From Bog-756 sp963776225 (lineage in GTDB: Bacteria > Actinomycetota > Acidimicrobiia > Acidimicrobiales > RAAP-2), in assembly GCA_963776225.1 (NCBI GenBank), contig CAVZLL010000003.1, forward strand, positions 310,001 through 374,000: a DNA stretch of 64,000 nt, written 5' to 3'. The position numbers were made by a program, and so were the translations under genes. The notes under the pieces were generated by a model, which saw only the letters and a program-made list of their open reading frames with translations, was not told the DNA's origin and ran no database searches. Shown here one piece after another: positions 7,127 to 17,509 of this stretch. Within the stretch, counting starts at the first letter, position 1, and the number at the start of each line of letters is the position of its first letter.

Positions 7127-9862
7127 ATGATGGGCGTTCGAAGGAAGCGTCGACCAGGGTCCCGATCAGCATTGGTCGGGAAGCTGGTCTTCGGCGTTAT
7201 TGCTGGTGTTGGCTGCGTTTCGAGTTCAGTTTTCACTGCTCAGGTAGCTGGAGCTGCCACTGACTCTGTAGCGAACTGCTCCGGCTCTGCTTCGGACCCA
7301 GGCTCGCTGCCCTATGAGGTGGCCAACGCTTCCTCAGGTGACACGATCAGCTTCTCTGTCACTTGCCCATCTAACTCACCGATCACACTTTCCAGCACCA
7401 TCAACATCAACACGGACCTGACCATCGACGGACCTGGAGTGAGCGAACTGGCGATAAGTGGGGGTGGCACCGTGGGGGTCTTTGCGATCCCAGCCGGAGT
7501 GACTGTCTCCATCTCCGGGCTTACCATCGAGGACGGTAGCGGCGGCGGCGGAATCTCAAATAGCGGAACTCTGACGATTAGTGACAGCAGTGTGTCGAAC
7601 AGCAGCGCCGCTAACTCCGGCGGAGGTATCTCCAATAGCGGAAGCGGGATGCTGACCGTGACCGACAGCACAGTTTCCGGCAACGACGCTCTCAACGGCG
7701 AAGGCGGCGGCATTGCTAGCGCCGGAATGCTGAGAGTCACGGGTAGCACCCTCTCGGACAACAGTGCTGGGTTTGGTGGATTCGGCGGAGGCATCGCAAA
7801 TGGCGGCACCATGATCGTCTCCGACAGCACCCTGTCCGGTAACAGTGTCTCCGACCAAGGAGGTGGCATCTATAACTACAACTCGGCGACTGTCAGCGAC
7901 AGCAACTTCTCTGGCAACACTGCCAGCCAGGGAGGTGGGGGTATCGACAACGACGGAACGCTAACAGCGGCTGGCAGCACCTTCTCGGGGAATACAACGT
8001 CGGGCTCTGGTGGAGGCATCGACAACTCTGGTGGCACCCTCACCCTAACTAGCGGCACGATCTCGGCGAACACGGCTAACGGGCCCGATGGCAACGGCGG
8101 AGGAATCCTCAGCAATCTTGGCGGCACCTTGACGGTAACTGACAGCACGATCTCTGGGAATACAACGTCGAACGCTGGTGGGGGCATCTTCAACTCTGAT
8201 GGCTCCCTCACCCTGACTGACAGCACGATCTCGGGAAATACGGAAAACGGGCCCAATAACGGCGGAGGAGGCATATACGCTCAACGTGGGGCTCTTACGG
8301 TCACGGACAGCACGATCACAGGGAACAATGCGCTTGCCGCAGGTGGAGGCATCTATGGCATCTCCAACACAGCCAGCCTTGTGACTAACAGCACGATCAC
8401 AGGGAATACAGCACTCGCCGCCGATACGCTCGGTGGCGGAGGCATTTTCACAGCATTGGGACCTGTCACCGTGGGTGCGACGATCCTGGCTAGCAACACA
8501 GGGGGCAACTGCGACCCATTTGAGGGCGGTTCGTTCATGAGCGTGGGCTACAACCTGACCGACGACACGACCGGATCAGCATGCGGTTTCAGCGGGACGG
8601 ACCTGGTCAATGAGAACCCTGAACTCGGTCCCCTCGCTAACAACGGTGGGTCGACCGAGACGATGCTTCCCAGTCCGAGCAGCCCAGCAGCCTACGTGAT
8701 CCCCACAAGTACCACATTGAACGGTGTCTTGGTGTGTCCAGGAGCGGATCAGCGTGTATTTCCACGTCCCGTACCAGGCAAGACGGCATGCTCGGTCGGG
8801 GCCGTCGAACCGGAAATTGCTCCGATGGTGACTTCAGCTCCTAGCACCACATTCACTGATGGAATGCAGGGTTCGTTCACGGTCACTACGGCAGGCCAGC
8901 CGTCACCTTCCATCGGAGAGAGGGGCTCTCTTCCCATGGGAGTCTCTTTCGTGAACAATGGGGATGGCACGGCGACCCTATCGGGTACCCCTGGGTTGGG
9001 AACGGTTGGGACGTACCCGATCATCATCAATGCCAGCAATGAGGTAACACCTGATGCCACCCAAGCGTTCACACTGACGGTGATCCCAGCCACTCCAAGG
9101 ATCACTTGGGCGCAGCCAAGTGCGATTTACACCGACACCCCTCTGGGTGCGGCTCAACTCGATGCGACCGCTTCCGTCCCGGGAACCTTCATCTACACCC
9201 CGCCTGCCGGGGCCGAACTCGGGGCAGGAACCAGCACCCTCCACGTCAACTTCACCCCGACTGACTCCGTGGATTACACAGCGGCCACAGGTTCCACCAC
9301 CATCACTGTGAAGTCACCGATAATCACTTCACCGATTTCGACTGTGTTCGTAAAAGGCAAGCCCGGCACCTTCACGGTGAAGGCCAAAGGAATCTCGTCG
9401 TCAACATTCAGCGAGACCGGAACTTTGCCCGGTGGGGTGACCTTGTCCAAGGCAGGACTGCTCGCCGGTACTCCCAAAGTCACGGGAACGCTCCCCATCA
9501 CGATCAAAGCAACGAACGGTGTGTTCACGGCTACCCAGTCCTTTAAGCTCCAGGTGGCGAGCATCTACATCACGACGACGTCACTGCCGACTGCCCGGAT
9601 CGGTGTCCCATACTCGGCCCAACTCACCGAGCTTGGTGGAGTGGCACCGTTCACTTGGTCCAACACGGCTCCGAAGCTTCCGGCAGGTCTGGTGCTCAAT
9701 CCTTCCACTGGCAAGATCACGGGCACAGTGAAGGCCACCGTCCCGGTTGGTTCCCACCCAGTGCTCTTCACCATTTCGGATAGTGCTCTACCGACCCATC
9801 ACACTTGGTCGAAAATGCTGACGATCACCGTCACCCAAATCGCTACTTCGAGCTGGCCCTGA
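7127..9862 (+). CDS. Secreted right-handed beta-helix protein with Ig-like domains
   Basis: The product is 911 residues, with a GGAGG about 8 nt before the ATG pair. A signal peptide (VGKLVFGVIAGVG to QVAGAA) covers residues 1-44. Residues about 50-480 are a parallel beta-helix made of about 15 turns of the type LTVTDSTISGNTTSNAGGGI. A segment like 'choice-of-anchor Q' follows (CPGADQR, VGAVE). Then come about four Ig-like domains of the putative-Ig kind (LPMGVSF, LPGGVTLS, LPAGLVLNPSTGKITGT). There is no LPXTG or membrane anchor. The stop TGA at 9860 is followed in the same frame by a PQQ-propeller domain, so this ORF may be the front part of a longer protein. Confidence 0.85.
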   Translation: MMGVRRKRRPGSRSALVGKLVFGVIAGVGCVSSSVFTAQVAGAATDSVANCSGSASDPGSLPYEVANASSGDTISFSVTCPSNSPITLSSTININTDLTIDGPGVSELAISGGGTVGVFAIPAGVTVSISGLTIEDGSGGGGISNSGTLTISDSSVSNSSAANSGGGISNSGSGMLTVTDSTVSGNDALNGEGGGIASAGMLRVTGSTLSDNSAGFGGFGGGIANGGTMIVSDSTLSGNSVSDQGGGIYNYNSATVSDSNFSGNTASQGGGGIDNDGTLTAAGSTFSGNTTSGSGGGIDNSGGTLTLTSGTISANTANGPDGNGGGILSNLGGTLTVTDSTISGNTTSNAGGGIFNSDGSLTLTDSTISGNTENGPNNGGGGIYAQRGALTVTDSTITGNNALAAGGGIYGISNTASLVTNSTITGNTALAADTLGGGGIFTALGPVTVGATILASNTGGNCDPFEGGSFMSVGYNLTDDTTGSACGFSGTDLVNENPELGPLANNGGSTETMLPSPSSPAAYVIPTSTTLNGVLVCPGADQRVFPRPVPGKTACSVGAVEPEIAPMVTSAPSTTFTDGMQGSFTVTTAGQPSPSIGERGSLPMGVSFVNNGDGTATLSGTPGLGTVGTYPIIINASNEVTPDATQAFTLTVIPATPRITWAQPSAIYTDTPLGAAQLDATASVPGTFIYTPPAGAELGAGTSTLHVNFTPTDSVDYTAATGSTTITVKSPIITSPISTVFVKGKPGTFTVKAKGISSSTFSETGTLPGGVTLSKAGLLAGTPKVTGTLPITIKATNGVFTATQSFKLQVASIYITTTSLPTARIGVPYSAQLTELGGVAPFTWSNTAPKLPAGLVLNPSTGKITGTVKATVPVGSHPVLFTISDSALPTHHTWSKMLTITVTQIATSSWP

Positions 9863-10906
9863 ATCCTGGGTTTTAGCCCTCGGGGGAACCGCTATAACCC
9901 TTATGAGGTCATCCTCAGCCCGAGCACGGTCCCGGGCCTAAAACGGGCCTGGAACTCACCGACGAGTAACGTCATCACTTCGTCACCGGCGGTTGCCAAT
10001 GGCGTGGCCTACGTGGGCTCCAACGACCATGACCTCTACGCCTTCAAGGCGACTACCGGGGCTCTGCTGTGGAAGGCAACCACTGGAGGCAGCGTCCAGT
10101 CTTCCCCGGCGGTTGCCTATGGCGTCGTCTACGTGGGCTCCGGCGACGGCGACATCTACGCTTTCAACGCCACCACCGGGGCACTGTTGTGGAAGGCAAC
10201 CACGGGTGGCTACATCACCTCCTCCCCAACGGTGGCATTTGGCGTCGTCTACGTGGGCTCCGGCGACGGCGACCTCTACGCTTTCAACGCCACCACCGGG
10301 GCACTGCTGTGGAAGGCAACCACGGGTGGCTACATCAACTTCTCCTCCCCGGCAGTGGCAATTGGCGTCGTCTATGTGGGTTCTAGCGACGCCAACCTCT
10401 ACGCCTTCAAGGCGACCACCGGGGCTCTGCTGTGGAAGGCAACCACTGGAGGCAGCGTCCAGTCTTCACCGGCGGTTGCCAATGGCGTGGTCTACGTGGG
10501 CTCCGACGACCATGACCTCTACGCCTTCAAGGCGACTACCGGGGCTCTGCTGTGGAAGGCAACCACGGGTCAGGTGATCGGGGCCTCCTCACCGTCGGTG
10601 GCCGAGGGCGTCGTCTACCAGGGCTCCTACGATGACAACCTCTACGCCTTCAAGGCCACCACTGGGGCCCAGCTGTGGAAACGGTCCGTTGGGAGCCCTG
10701 TCCTGTCTTCCCCGGCGGTTGCCGATGGCGTTATTTACGGAGGAGGTTCTGACGGCAACCTCTACGCCTTCAAGGCCACTACTGGGGCCCAGCTGTGGAC
10801 GGCGGTCACGGGGGAAAACGACCAGTCTTCCCCGGCGGTTGCCAATGGCGTGGTCTACGTGGGTTCCTACGATGGCAACCTCTACGCCTTCAAGAGCAAC
10901 CTCTAA
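9863..10906 (+). CDS. PQQ-like beta-propeller domain, in frame behind the beta-helix ORF
   Basis: From the codon after the TGA at 9860-9862 the frame is open to 10906. It begins with ILGFSPRGNRYNPYEV, the usual lead-in of PQQ-propeller proteins (a WPxFG..TGYNPYE-like strand), then seven to eight blades of the form SSPAVANGVVYVGS..NLYAFKATTGALLWKATTGG. The only internal start candidate is GTG at 10004, which would cut off the first blade and has no RBS. I therefore think this is the C-terminal domain of the gene at 7127, separated by one nonsense codon. Neighbouring blades are nearly identical at DNA level (e.g. 10143-10210 and 10257-10324), so recent repeat duplication is likely. Confidence 0.75.
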   Translation: MLGFSPRGNRYNPYEVILSPSTVPGLKRAWNSPTSNVITSSPAVANGVAYVGSNDHDLYAFKATTGALLWKATTGGSVQSSPAVAYGVVYVGSGDGDIYAFNATTGALLWKATTGGYITSSPTVAFGVVYVGSGDGDLYAFNATTGALLWKATTGGYINFSSPAVAIGVVYVGSSDANLYAFKATTGALLWKATTGGSVQSSPAVANGVVYVGSDDHDLYAFKATTGALLWKATTGQVIGASSPSVAEGVVYQGSYDDNLYAFKATTGAQLWKRSVGSPVLSSPAVADGVIYGGGSDGNLYAFKATTGAQLWTAVTGENDQSSPAVANGVVYVGSYDGNLYAFKSNL

Positions 10907-10914
10907 CTAAGCCT

Positions 10915-11175
10915 TCAAGAGCAAGAGTGTCTGACCGAGCCTAGTTTCCACGTCCGGGTGAAAGACTTACTGACCGGCCGAACGTCCTCCAAGCCCTCCA
11001 AATGGCCGTCGCACGAGTACAGCCGCATCCGACGCTTCCCGACCATCGCCCGGCCCATCCATCGGAGCGGCTCCGGGCAGTCAGTGGGGGAACCGGTCCT
11101 GTAGCCCGGCCCACGGCTGATCATCCTCCAGCACAGACCCGGCTCTGCCCTCACGGCATTGGCGTAGTAGTCCAC
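10915..11175 (-). CDS. Small putative zinc-binding protein, intact copy (B), leaderless
   Basis: The product is 86 residues from GTG at 11175. TACCCT lies exactly 6 nt upstream, so the GTG can be the transcription start (leaderless). An in-frame TAA is 11 codons further up. Conserved elements shared with the decayed copies are EPGLCWRM, RRMRLYSCDGH and GLEDVR. C15, C33, C55 and H58 could bind one zinc. I know no family for it. Two decayed relatives at 4493-4580 and 5516-5653 and recombinase debris next to one of them suggest that it travelled with an integrase. Role unknown; a small DNA-binding or directionality factor is one possibility. Confidence 0.55.
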   Translation of the reverse strand: MDYYANAVRAEPGLCWRMISRGPGYRTGSPTDCPEPLRWMGRAMVGKRRMRLYSCDGHLEGLEDVRPVSKSFTRTWKLGSVRHSCS

Positions 11176-11181
11176 GGGACC

Positions 11182-11187
11182 AGGGTA
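11182..11187 (-). promoter_or_regulatory. Leaderless -10 element TACCCT
   Basis: TACCCT is followed by six bases (GGTCCC) and then the GTG start of the small Cys/His protein. The decayed copy at 5516-5653 has the same TACCCT-N6-GTG layout. Confidence 0.5.
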
Positions 11188-11216
11188 GGACGAGGTGGTG
11201 GCGGGTGCTTAGGCCC

Positions 11217-14200
11217 TCAGCCACTAGCAATAGTGAGTACCACGCTCGTCGCCGTGTAAGAGACGACCCAGTGCTCGCCGGTGAGCTGCGTGCCCGTGAC
11301 CGTTGAGAAGGTCCCGGTCCGTGAGGACGCTGTCAGAATCGTGACCTTGGTCCCGACGGCGGGCAGATACCCGGCCTTTGTTGCAATCGCGAGGGGTCCT
11401 TTGAGCGTTGCCGCACGGGAGATCGAGAGACGACCTGAGTTCGGGGCTAGACCGATTGTGGTGGTGCTGGCCGTAGCCGGAGCGAAGGATGAGAGGATCA
11501 GTGTCCCCCGCACCACCTTCACCGCACCGCTGTCCTCCACGGGCACGTCGAGTGTTGCTTGCCCGGTCCCCGAGGCGCTGTTGTAGGAGATGGTGCCCCC
11601 GGCCTTGTTGACCACCTTGTTGTTCACGTCACCGTCGCCGCAGTATTCAAGTTGGGCACCGTCGTCCAGTGACAAGGTCCCGGCGTTCTGAAGTACAGAG
11701 CCTCCGTTGAAGCCTTGGTTCGTGTAACAACCGCTACCCCCTGCTTCCACCTGCAGGGAGCCGTTGTTCACGACCTGGAGGGCATTGAAGAAACCACCCT
11801 CGTAATAGCCATTTTGTCCGAGCGTTGACTGCGTTCCTGACGCGAGAGTCAAGGTGCCGGGTCCTCCGATGAAGCCGTTGTCCGAGAAGGTGTTGTTGAT
11901 CGTGAGATTCGCGCCCGAAGGGATCGAGATGGTGCCAAAGTTGACGTTGACCAAGACCGCGTTCAGATTGAGGGTGGTTCCCACGGTCAGCGACCCAGAG
12001 ACCTCTAGCTCGGAGAGGCCAGCCATCGAGACACCCGATGGCAAGCTCCCTGATCCGGTGAGATCGAGCGTCCCACCGCCCGAGAAGGTCGGAGAACCAG
12101 AACCGGTCCCGAGATCGAACACCAGCGTTCCCCTTGTAACTGTCACCGCACCGCTGTCCTCCACGGGCACGTCGAGTGTTGCTTGCCCGGTCCCCGAGGC
12201 GCTGTTGTAGGAGATGGTGCCCCCGGCCTTGTTGACCACCTTGTTGTTCACGTCACCGTCGCCGCAGTATTCAAGTTGGGCACCGTCGTCCAGTGACAAG
12301 GTCCCGGCGTTCTGAAGTACAGAGCCTCCGTTGAAGCCTTGGTTCGTGTAACAACCGCTACCCCCTGCTTCCACCTGCAGGGAGCCGTTGTTCACGACCT
12401 GGAGGGCATTGAAGAAACCACCCTCGTAATAGCCATTTTGTCCGAGCGTTGACTGCGTTCCTGACGCGAGAAGTCAAGGTGCCGGGTCCTCCGATGAAGC
12501 CGTTGTCCGAGAAGGTGTTGTTGATCGTGAGATTCGCGCCCGAAGGGATCGAGATGGTGCCAAAGTTGACGTTGACCAAGACCGCGTTCAGATTGAGGGT
12601 GGTTCCCACGGTCAGCGACCCAGAGACCTCTAGCTCGGAGAGGCCAGCCATCGAGACACCCGATGGCAAGCTCCCTGATCCGGTGAGATCGAGCGTCCCA
12701 CCGCCCGAGAAGGTCGGAGAACCAGAACCGGTCCCGAGATCGAACACCAGCGTTCCCCTTGTAACTGTCACCGCACCGCTGTCCTCCACGGGCACGTCGA
12801 GTGTTGCTTGCCCGGTCCCCGAGGCGCTGTTGTAGGAGATGGTGCCCCCGGCCTTGTTGACCACCTTGTTGTTCACGTCACCGTCGCCGCAGTATTCAAG
12901 TTGGGCACCGTCGTCCAGTGACAAGGTCCCGGCGTTCTGAAGTACAGAGCCTCCGTTGAAGCCTTGGTTCGTGTAACAACCGCTACCCCCTGCTTCCACC
13001 TGCAGGGAGCCGTTGTTCACGACCTGGAGGGCATTGAAGAAACCACCCTCGTAATAGCCATTTTGTCCGAGCGTTGACTGCGTTCCTGACGCGATAGTCA
13101 AGGTGCCGGGTCCTCCGATGAAGCCGTTGTCCGAGAAGGTGTTGTTGATCGTGAGATTCGCGCCCGAAGGGATCGAGATGGTGCCAAAGTTGACGTTGAC
13201 CAAGACCGCGTTCAGATTGAGGGTGGTTCCCACGGTCAGCGACCCAGAGACCTCTAGCTCGGAGAGGCCAGCCATCGAGACACCCGATGGCAAGCTCCCT
13301 GATCCGGTGAGATCGAGCGTCCCACCGCCCGAGAAGGTCGGAGAACCAGAACCGGTCCCGAGATCGAACACCAGCGTTCCCCTTGCAACTGTCACCGCAC
13401 CGCTGTCCTCCACGGGCACGTCGAGTGTTGCTTGCCCGGTCCCCGAGGCGCTGTTGTAGGAGATGGTGCCCCCGGCCTTGTTGACCACCTTGTTGTTCAC
13501 GTCACCGTCGCCGCAGTATTCAAGTTGGGCACCGTCGTCCAGTGACAAGGTCCCGGCGTTCTGAAGTACAGAGCCTCCGTTGAAGCCTTGGTTCGTGTAA
13601 CAACCGCTACCCCCTGCTTCCACCTGCAGGGAGCCGTTGTTCACGACCTGGAGGGCATTGAAGAAACCACCCTCGTAATAGCCATTTTGTCCGAGCGTTG
13701 ACTGCGTTCCTGACGCGAGAGTCAAGGTGCCGGGTCCTCCGATGAAGCCGTTGTCCGAGAAGGTGTTGTTGATCGTGAGATTCGCGCCCGAAGGGATCGA
13801 GATGGTGCCAAAGTTGACGTTGACCAAGACCGCGTTCAGATTGAGGGTGGTTCCCACGGTCAGCGACCCAGAGACCTCTAGCTCGGAGAGGCCAGCCATC
13901 GAGACACCCGATGGCAAGCTCCCTGATCCGGTGAGATCGAGCGTCCCACCGCCCGAGAAGGTCGGAGAACCAGAACCGGTCCCGAGATCGAACACCAGCG
14001 TTCCCCTTGTAACTGTCACCGCACCGCTGTCCTCCACGGGCACGTCGAGTGTTGCTTGCCCGGTCCCCGAGGCGCTGTTGTAGGAGATGGTGCCCCCGGC
14101 CTTGTTGACCACCTTGTTGTTCACGTCACCGTCGCCGCAGTATTCAAGTTGGGCACCGTCGTCCAGTGACAAGGTCCCGGCGTTCTGAAGTACAGAGCCT

Positions 14201-17200
14201 CCGTTGAAGCCTTGGTTCGTGTAACAACCGCTACCCCCTGCTTCCACCTGCAGGGAGCCGTTGTTCACGACCTGGAGGGCATTGAAGAAACCACCCTCGT
14301 AATAGCCATTTTGTCCGAGCGTTGACTGCGTTCCTGACGCGAGAGTCAAGGTGCCGGGTCCTCCGATGAAGCCGTTGTCCGAGAAGGTGTTGTTGATCGT
14401 GAGATTCGCGCCCGAAGGGATCGAGATGGTGCCAAAGTTGACCTCTAAACCTTGGATCGTCGTAGTTCCATTGTCGAGCGTGACGTTTCCGTTCACACAC
14501 ACCCAGTCCCCTGGTCCTGGCACGTAGCCCCCCGACCAGTTGGCGGCGGTGTTCCAGTCGGTGCCGGTGCCGTCGGCCCCTCCGGTGAAGGTGTCGGTGC
14601 AGACGGGGATGACCTGGAGGGTGGTCGAGGCCGCCGGGCCGGTGACCCCCTTGGTGTTCACCGGATAGACGGTGATCACGTAGAGGATGCCGGGGTGGAG
14701 GTTGGGGAGGGTCACCGAGGTGGACGAGGTGGTCTTGGTGGGCACGCCTCCCGAGGTGGTGACCGTGTAGTGGGCGATGGGTGCTCCGCCGGTGTTGGCG
14801 GGTGCACTCCAGGAGACCGAGCCGCTGAGGCCGCTCCCCTGGGAGGCCGAGAGGTCGCCCACCGGGTCGAAGGGGGTCCCGACGGTGACGGTGGTCTGGC
14901 CCTGCGCTCCGGTCGAGTCTCGGGCCTGGACGGTGAGGGACCGTCCGGTCGGGTTCACGACCCGGAGCACGCCACCGCTGCTGATCGAGTCCCCGCTTGG
15001 CCGCTCCCTGGAGGCTCCAGGTGACCGGATAGGACTTCCCGTCGCTGCGGGTGGAGGTGAAGGTGGTGGGGGTCCCTGGGAAGACCGTGGGGTTGGCCGG
15101 GCTGATGGCCAGCGTGGCGGTCGGGGCGCTCGCGATGGTGAAGGCCGTGAAGCTGAAGGTGCCGAGGGTCACCTCCAGCGAGCCGTGGAAGAGCCCGTCG
15201 AGGATGTCGAAGTCGAGTCCGGCTTTGAGCGTGACGCTTGGGCTCAAGCGTGAAGTAGGGGGAGCCGAGGAAGTTGACGGTGGCGGTGAGGTCGGCGTCG
15301 GCTTCGACGTTCGGTCCGGCGGCGTCGTAGATGTCGATCTGGGGCTGGACTTCGAGTCCGACGGAGCCGGTGGCGGTGGCCGAGACGCCAGGGAGCGGCC
15401 CGCTCCCGTCCATGTGGGGGCCGGTGGTGAGGTTGGTCGTGTGGAGCTACGCCGGGGTTCTCCGAACTCCACGACATGCGCCGCCCCGACCGTCATCGAG
15501 GCCTCCACCCCGAACAGAGATCTGGCCCGAGACATTCAAGAAGATCGGAATCTTGGGTACGAGGACGATCGGGACCGGCCCGGCCTGGATGTCAATGGGT
15601 GGGCTGTCGATTTCGCCCGATCTGCCAGTCTGTGATCCAGAGAGCGTGGCATCCAGCCCGGCGGTGGCCGTTCACCGAGGCCGAGGCCGACAAGGACACG
15701 CCGTCGGGGATGGCGAAGTGGGTGTGGACCTCGGCGGACATGTTGACCTAGGCGTCGAGATTCCCACCTGATCCGGTGACCTTGACGGTCCGGCTCCCGA
15801 GGTTCACCGCCGAGGGTCGTGCTCAACGAATGGACACGCTCCGACACGTGCGGGTGCGGCAAGAGTCCGCACCCCTGCGGCGTTGGCCTGGAAGCTCGAT
15901 CCGGCTTGTGCCAGGGGGTCACCGGAGTAGCCGAAGGTGAGGTTGGAGAACGCCTGAGAGAGGCTGGCCGTGGTGGTGGCGACGGTGTAGCTGCCCGAGG
16001 TGTCGGTGACCGTCGAGACCGTGGCGAGCAGCCCGTTGGGTGCTGCCGTCGAGGTCGGACCGACCAGGACATCCCCTGAGACGAGAGAGGTCACCTGGGA
16101 CGGTGCTGGGGATGGCCAGGTGAGGGTGCCACTGGTGTCGGAGCTGAGGGCGTTCATGGTGGCCTGGGTGAGCACGATGGTCGTGCTGGCGAGCTGGACG
16201 GCCGTGGTCACCGGGTTGGTCGTGGTGGCAGCCGTCCCCGTCCCGGCAGACGAGGTGGCCGCCACCGAGACGGCGTAGAAGGCGGTCGACGACAGCCCGG
16301 TGATGGTGTCCGTGGTCACCGTGGCCCCGACGGTCGTGGTGACCTTGGTGCCGGTGGGCGACCAGACGCCCCCGGACTCGGTCTCAGGCTGGGTGGTGAC
16401 CGTGTAGCCGGTGATGGCAGCAGAGCCGGGATCGGCCGGGGCCGACCAGGTGGCGACCAGGTGGCCCTTGCCGTCGGGGACCACCTGGAGGCTGAGGGGT
16501 GCCTGCGGGTGGGGTGAGAGCCGCCGGTGTCCCGGTGCTCGTCGCTGCGAGCAGACTTCCCGGCCGCCGAGGAGGCGACCAGGCTGAGGGTGTAGGTCGT
16601 GCCGTTGGTCAGCCCGGTGAGGGTGGCCTGGGTGGCCGACGCCGCCTCCGTCGTGGCCACCTTGGTCGTGCCTGCCGTCCGGGTGAGGGTGTAGCCGGTG
16701 AGCGCGTCACCCCCGCCGATGGCCGGGGCCGACCAGTTGACGATGAGGCCGCCGTTGCGGGAGAGCACCGAGGTGATGAGCGGGGCGCTCGGGGGCTGGG
16801 CCACCAGGGGGACCGTCGGGCTGGAGGCGGGCGACGCCGCACTGGTCCCGGCCGCGTTGGTGGCGGTCATGGTGATCGCGTAGGGAATCCCGGCACAGAG
16901 CTTCGGGACCAGGGCCGAGGAGTCGGTGCCAGGGACCGAGACCACCGGTGGTGCGGCACAGGTCGGTGAGACCGTGCCGGTGAAGCCCGAGGCCACCTTG
17001 GCGGTCAGCTTGTAGGTCTTGACCGCATTGGTGGTCGGATTTGGGTTCCAGTTGACCAGGACAGCGAGGCCCTCGGGGAGGACCTGGGTCACGAAGGGGG
17101 CCTGGGGGACGACGGCGCCGCAGCGGTGACAACAGGGGCTGGTGGGGCAGGTTGCGGCTGCTGGCGTGGCAGCCGGTGCCGAAGCCGGAGGCCACGGACG

Positions 17201-17294
17201 GCACGGTGACCAGACCGCCCAGCACAACCGTTGCGGTGAGGACGGATGCCCCTGCAATCCGCCGCCAGCCGCCCATGCCGCCTCCCCTACCCAC
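11217..17294 (-). pseudogene. Giant secreted fibronectin-III / beta-helix repeat protein, many frameshifts
   Basis: Starting at 17294 (or ATG 17276, with GGGGAGG close by) there is a signal peptide (VLTATVVLGGLVTVPSVAS). Following homology through several frame changes gives at least four fibronectin-III domains (VTQVLPEGLAVLVNWNPNP; APLITSVLSRNGGLIVNWS; LVATWSAPADPGSAAITGYT; SGSVSWSAPANTGGAPIAHY). Next comes a domain with DIDIQ-like strands, then TDTFTGGADGTGTDWNTAANW, then 208-residue beta-helix-like repeats, ending in TIASG at 11217. Shifts lie near 17150, 16530, 15840, 15480, 15240, 14990 and 12471, plus an in-frame TAG near 15749. Intact, it would be about 2,000 residues. It is either a true pseudogene or a gene hit by indel errors. 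Confidence 0.75.
11518..14441 (-). repeat. 4.7 near-perfect tandem copies of a 624-bp coding repeat
   Basis: The same 624 bases recur with almost no difference. I see one T/G change near 13094, one C/T change near 13385, and one extra A near 12471 that makes that copy 625 bases and breaks the frame. Identity starts at CACCGCACCGCTG (11518) and ends at AAAGTTGAC (14441). Each unit encodes 208 residues (NFGTISIPSGANLTINN through GTTLNLNAVL), rich in Gly, Ser, Thr and Asn, with two Cys (SGCYTNQG and LEYCGDGD). Confidence 0.95.
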
Positions 17295-17399
17295 CGGAAC
17301 GAGAGGACGCTAACCCGAGGTCAGGGGGGCAGCAACCGACTGCGAATCGGCGTCGGCCACCCGACCCCGATGCGGAACGCAGACCAAGCGGTGCCAGCA

Positions 17400-17432
17400 G
17401 TCCGCACGCGGTCCGCAAATAGTCCGCGAGAA
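17400..17432. repeat. Three GTCCGC boxes at exact 11-base spacing
   Basis: GTCCGC occurs at 17400, 17411 and 17422, so the boxes are on one face of the helix. They are about 105 bases upstream of the giant surface-protein start. They could be protein-binding iterons or a remnant of the 3' end of an integrase gene read leftward. Confidence 0.5.
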
Positions 17433-17509
17433 GTCGAATAACGATGAAAATGGTCGGACAACGTTGAGCACTGAAGTTCCAGTTCAGACGACGTTTCTAC
17501 TACGAACCT

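Noticed and set aside
9860..9862. Selenocysteine or programmed recoding of the TGA
   Set aside because: No SECIS-like hairpin is apparent right after the codon, no homologous Cys position is known, and the gene is a secreted repeat protein. Nonsense mutation or error is simpler.
11854..14083. Plus-strand 118-aa ORFs repeated in each 624-bp unit
   Set aside because: They are antisense to the repeated surface-protein domain and begin and end with the repeat period, so they are shadows.
11518..14441. CRISPR array
   Set aside because: The repeats are 624 bp, contiguous and protein coding. No short repeat-spacer pattern was seen anywhere in the window.
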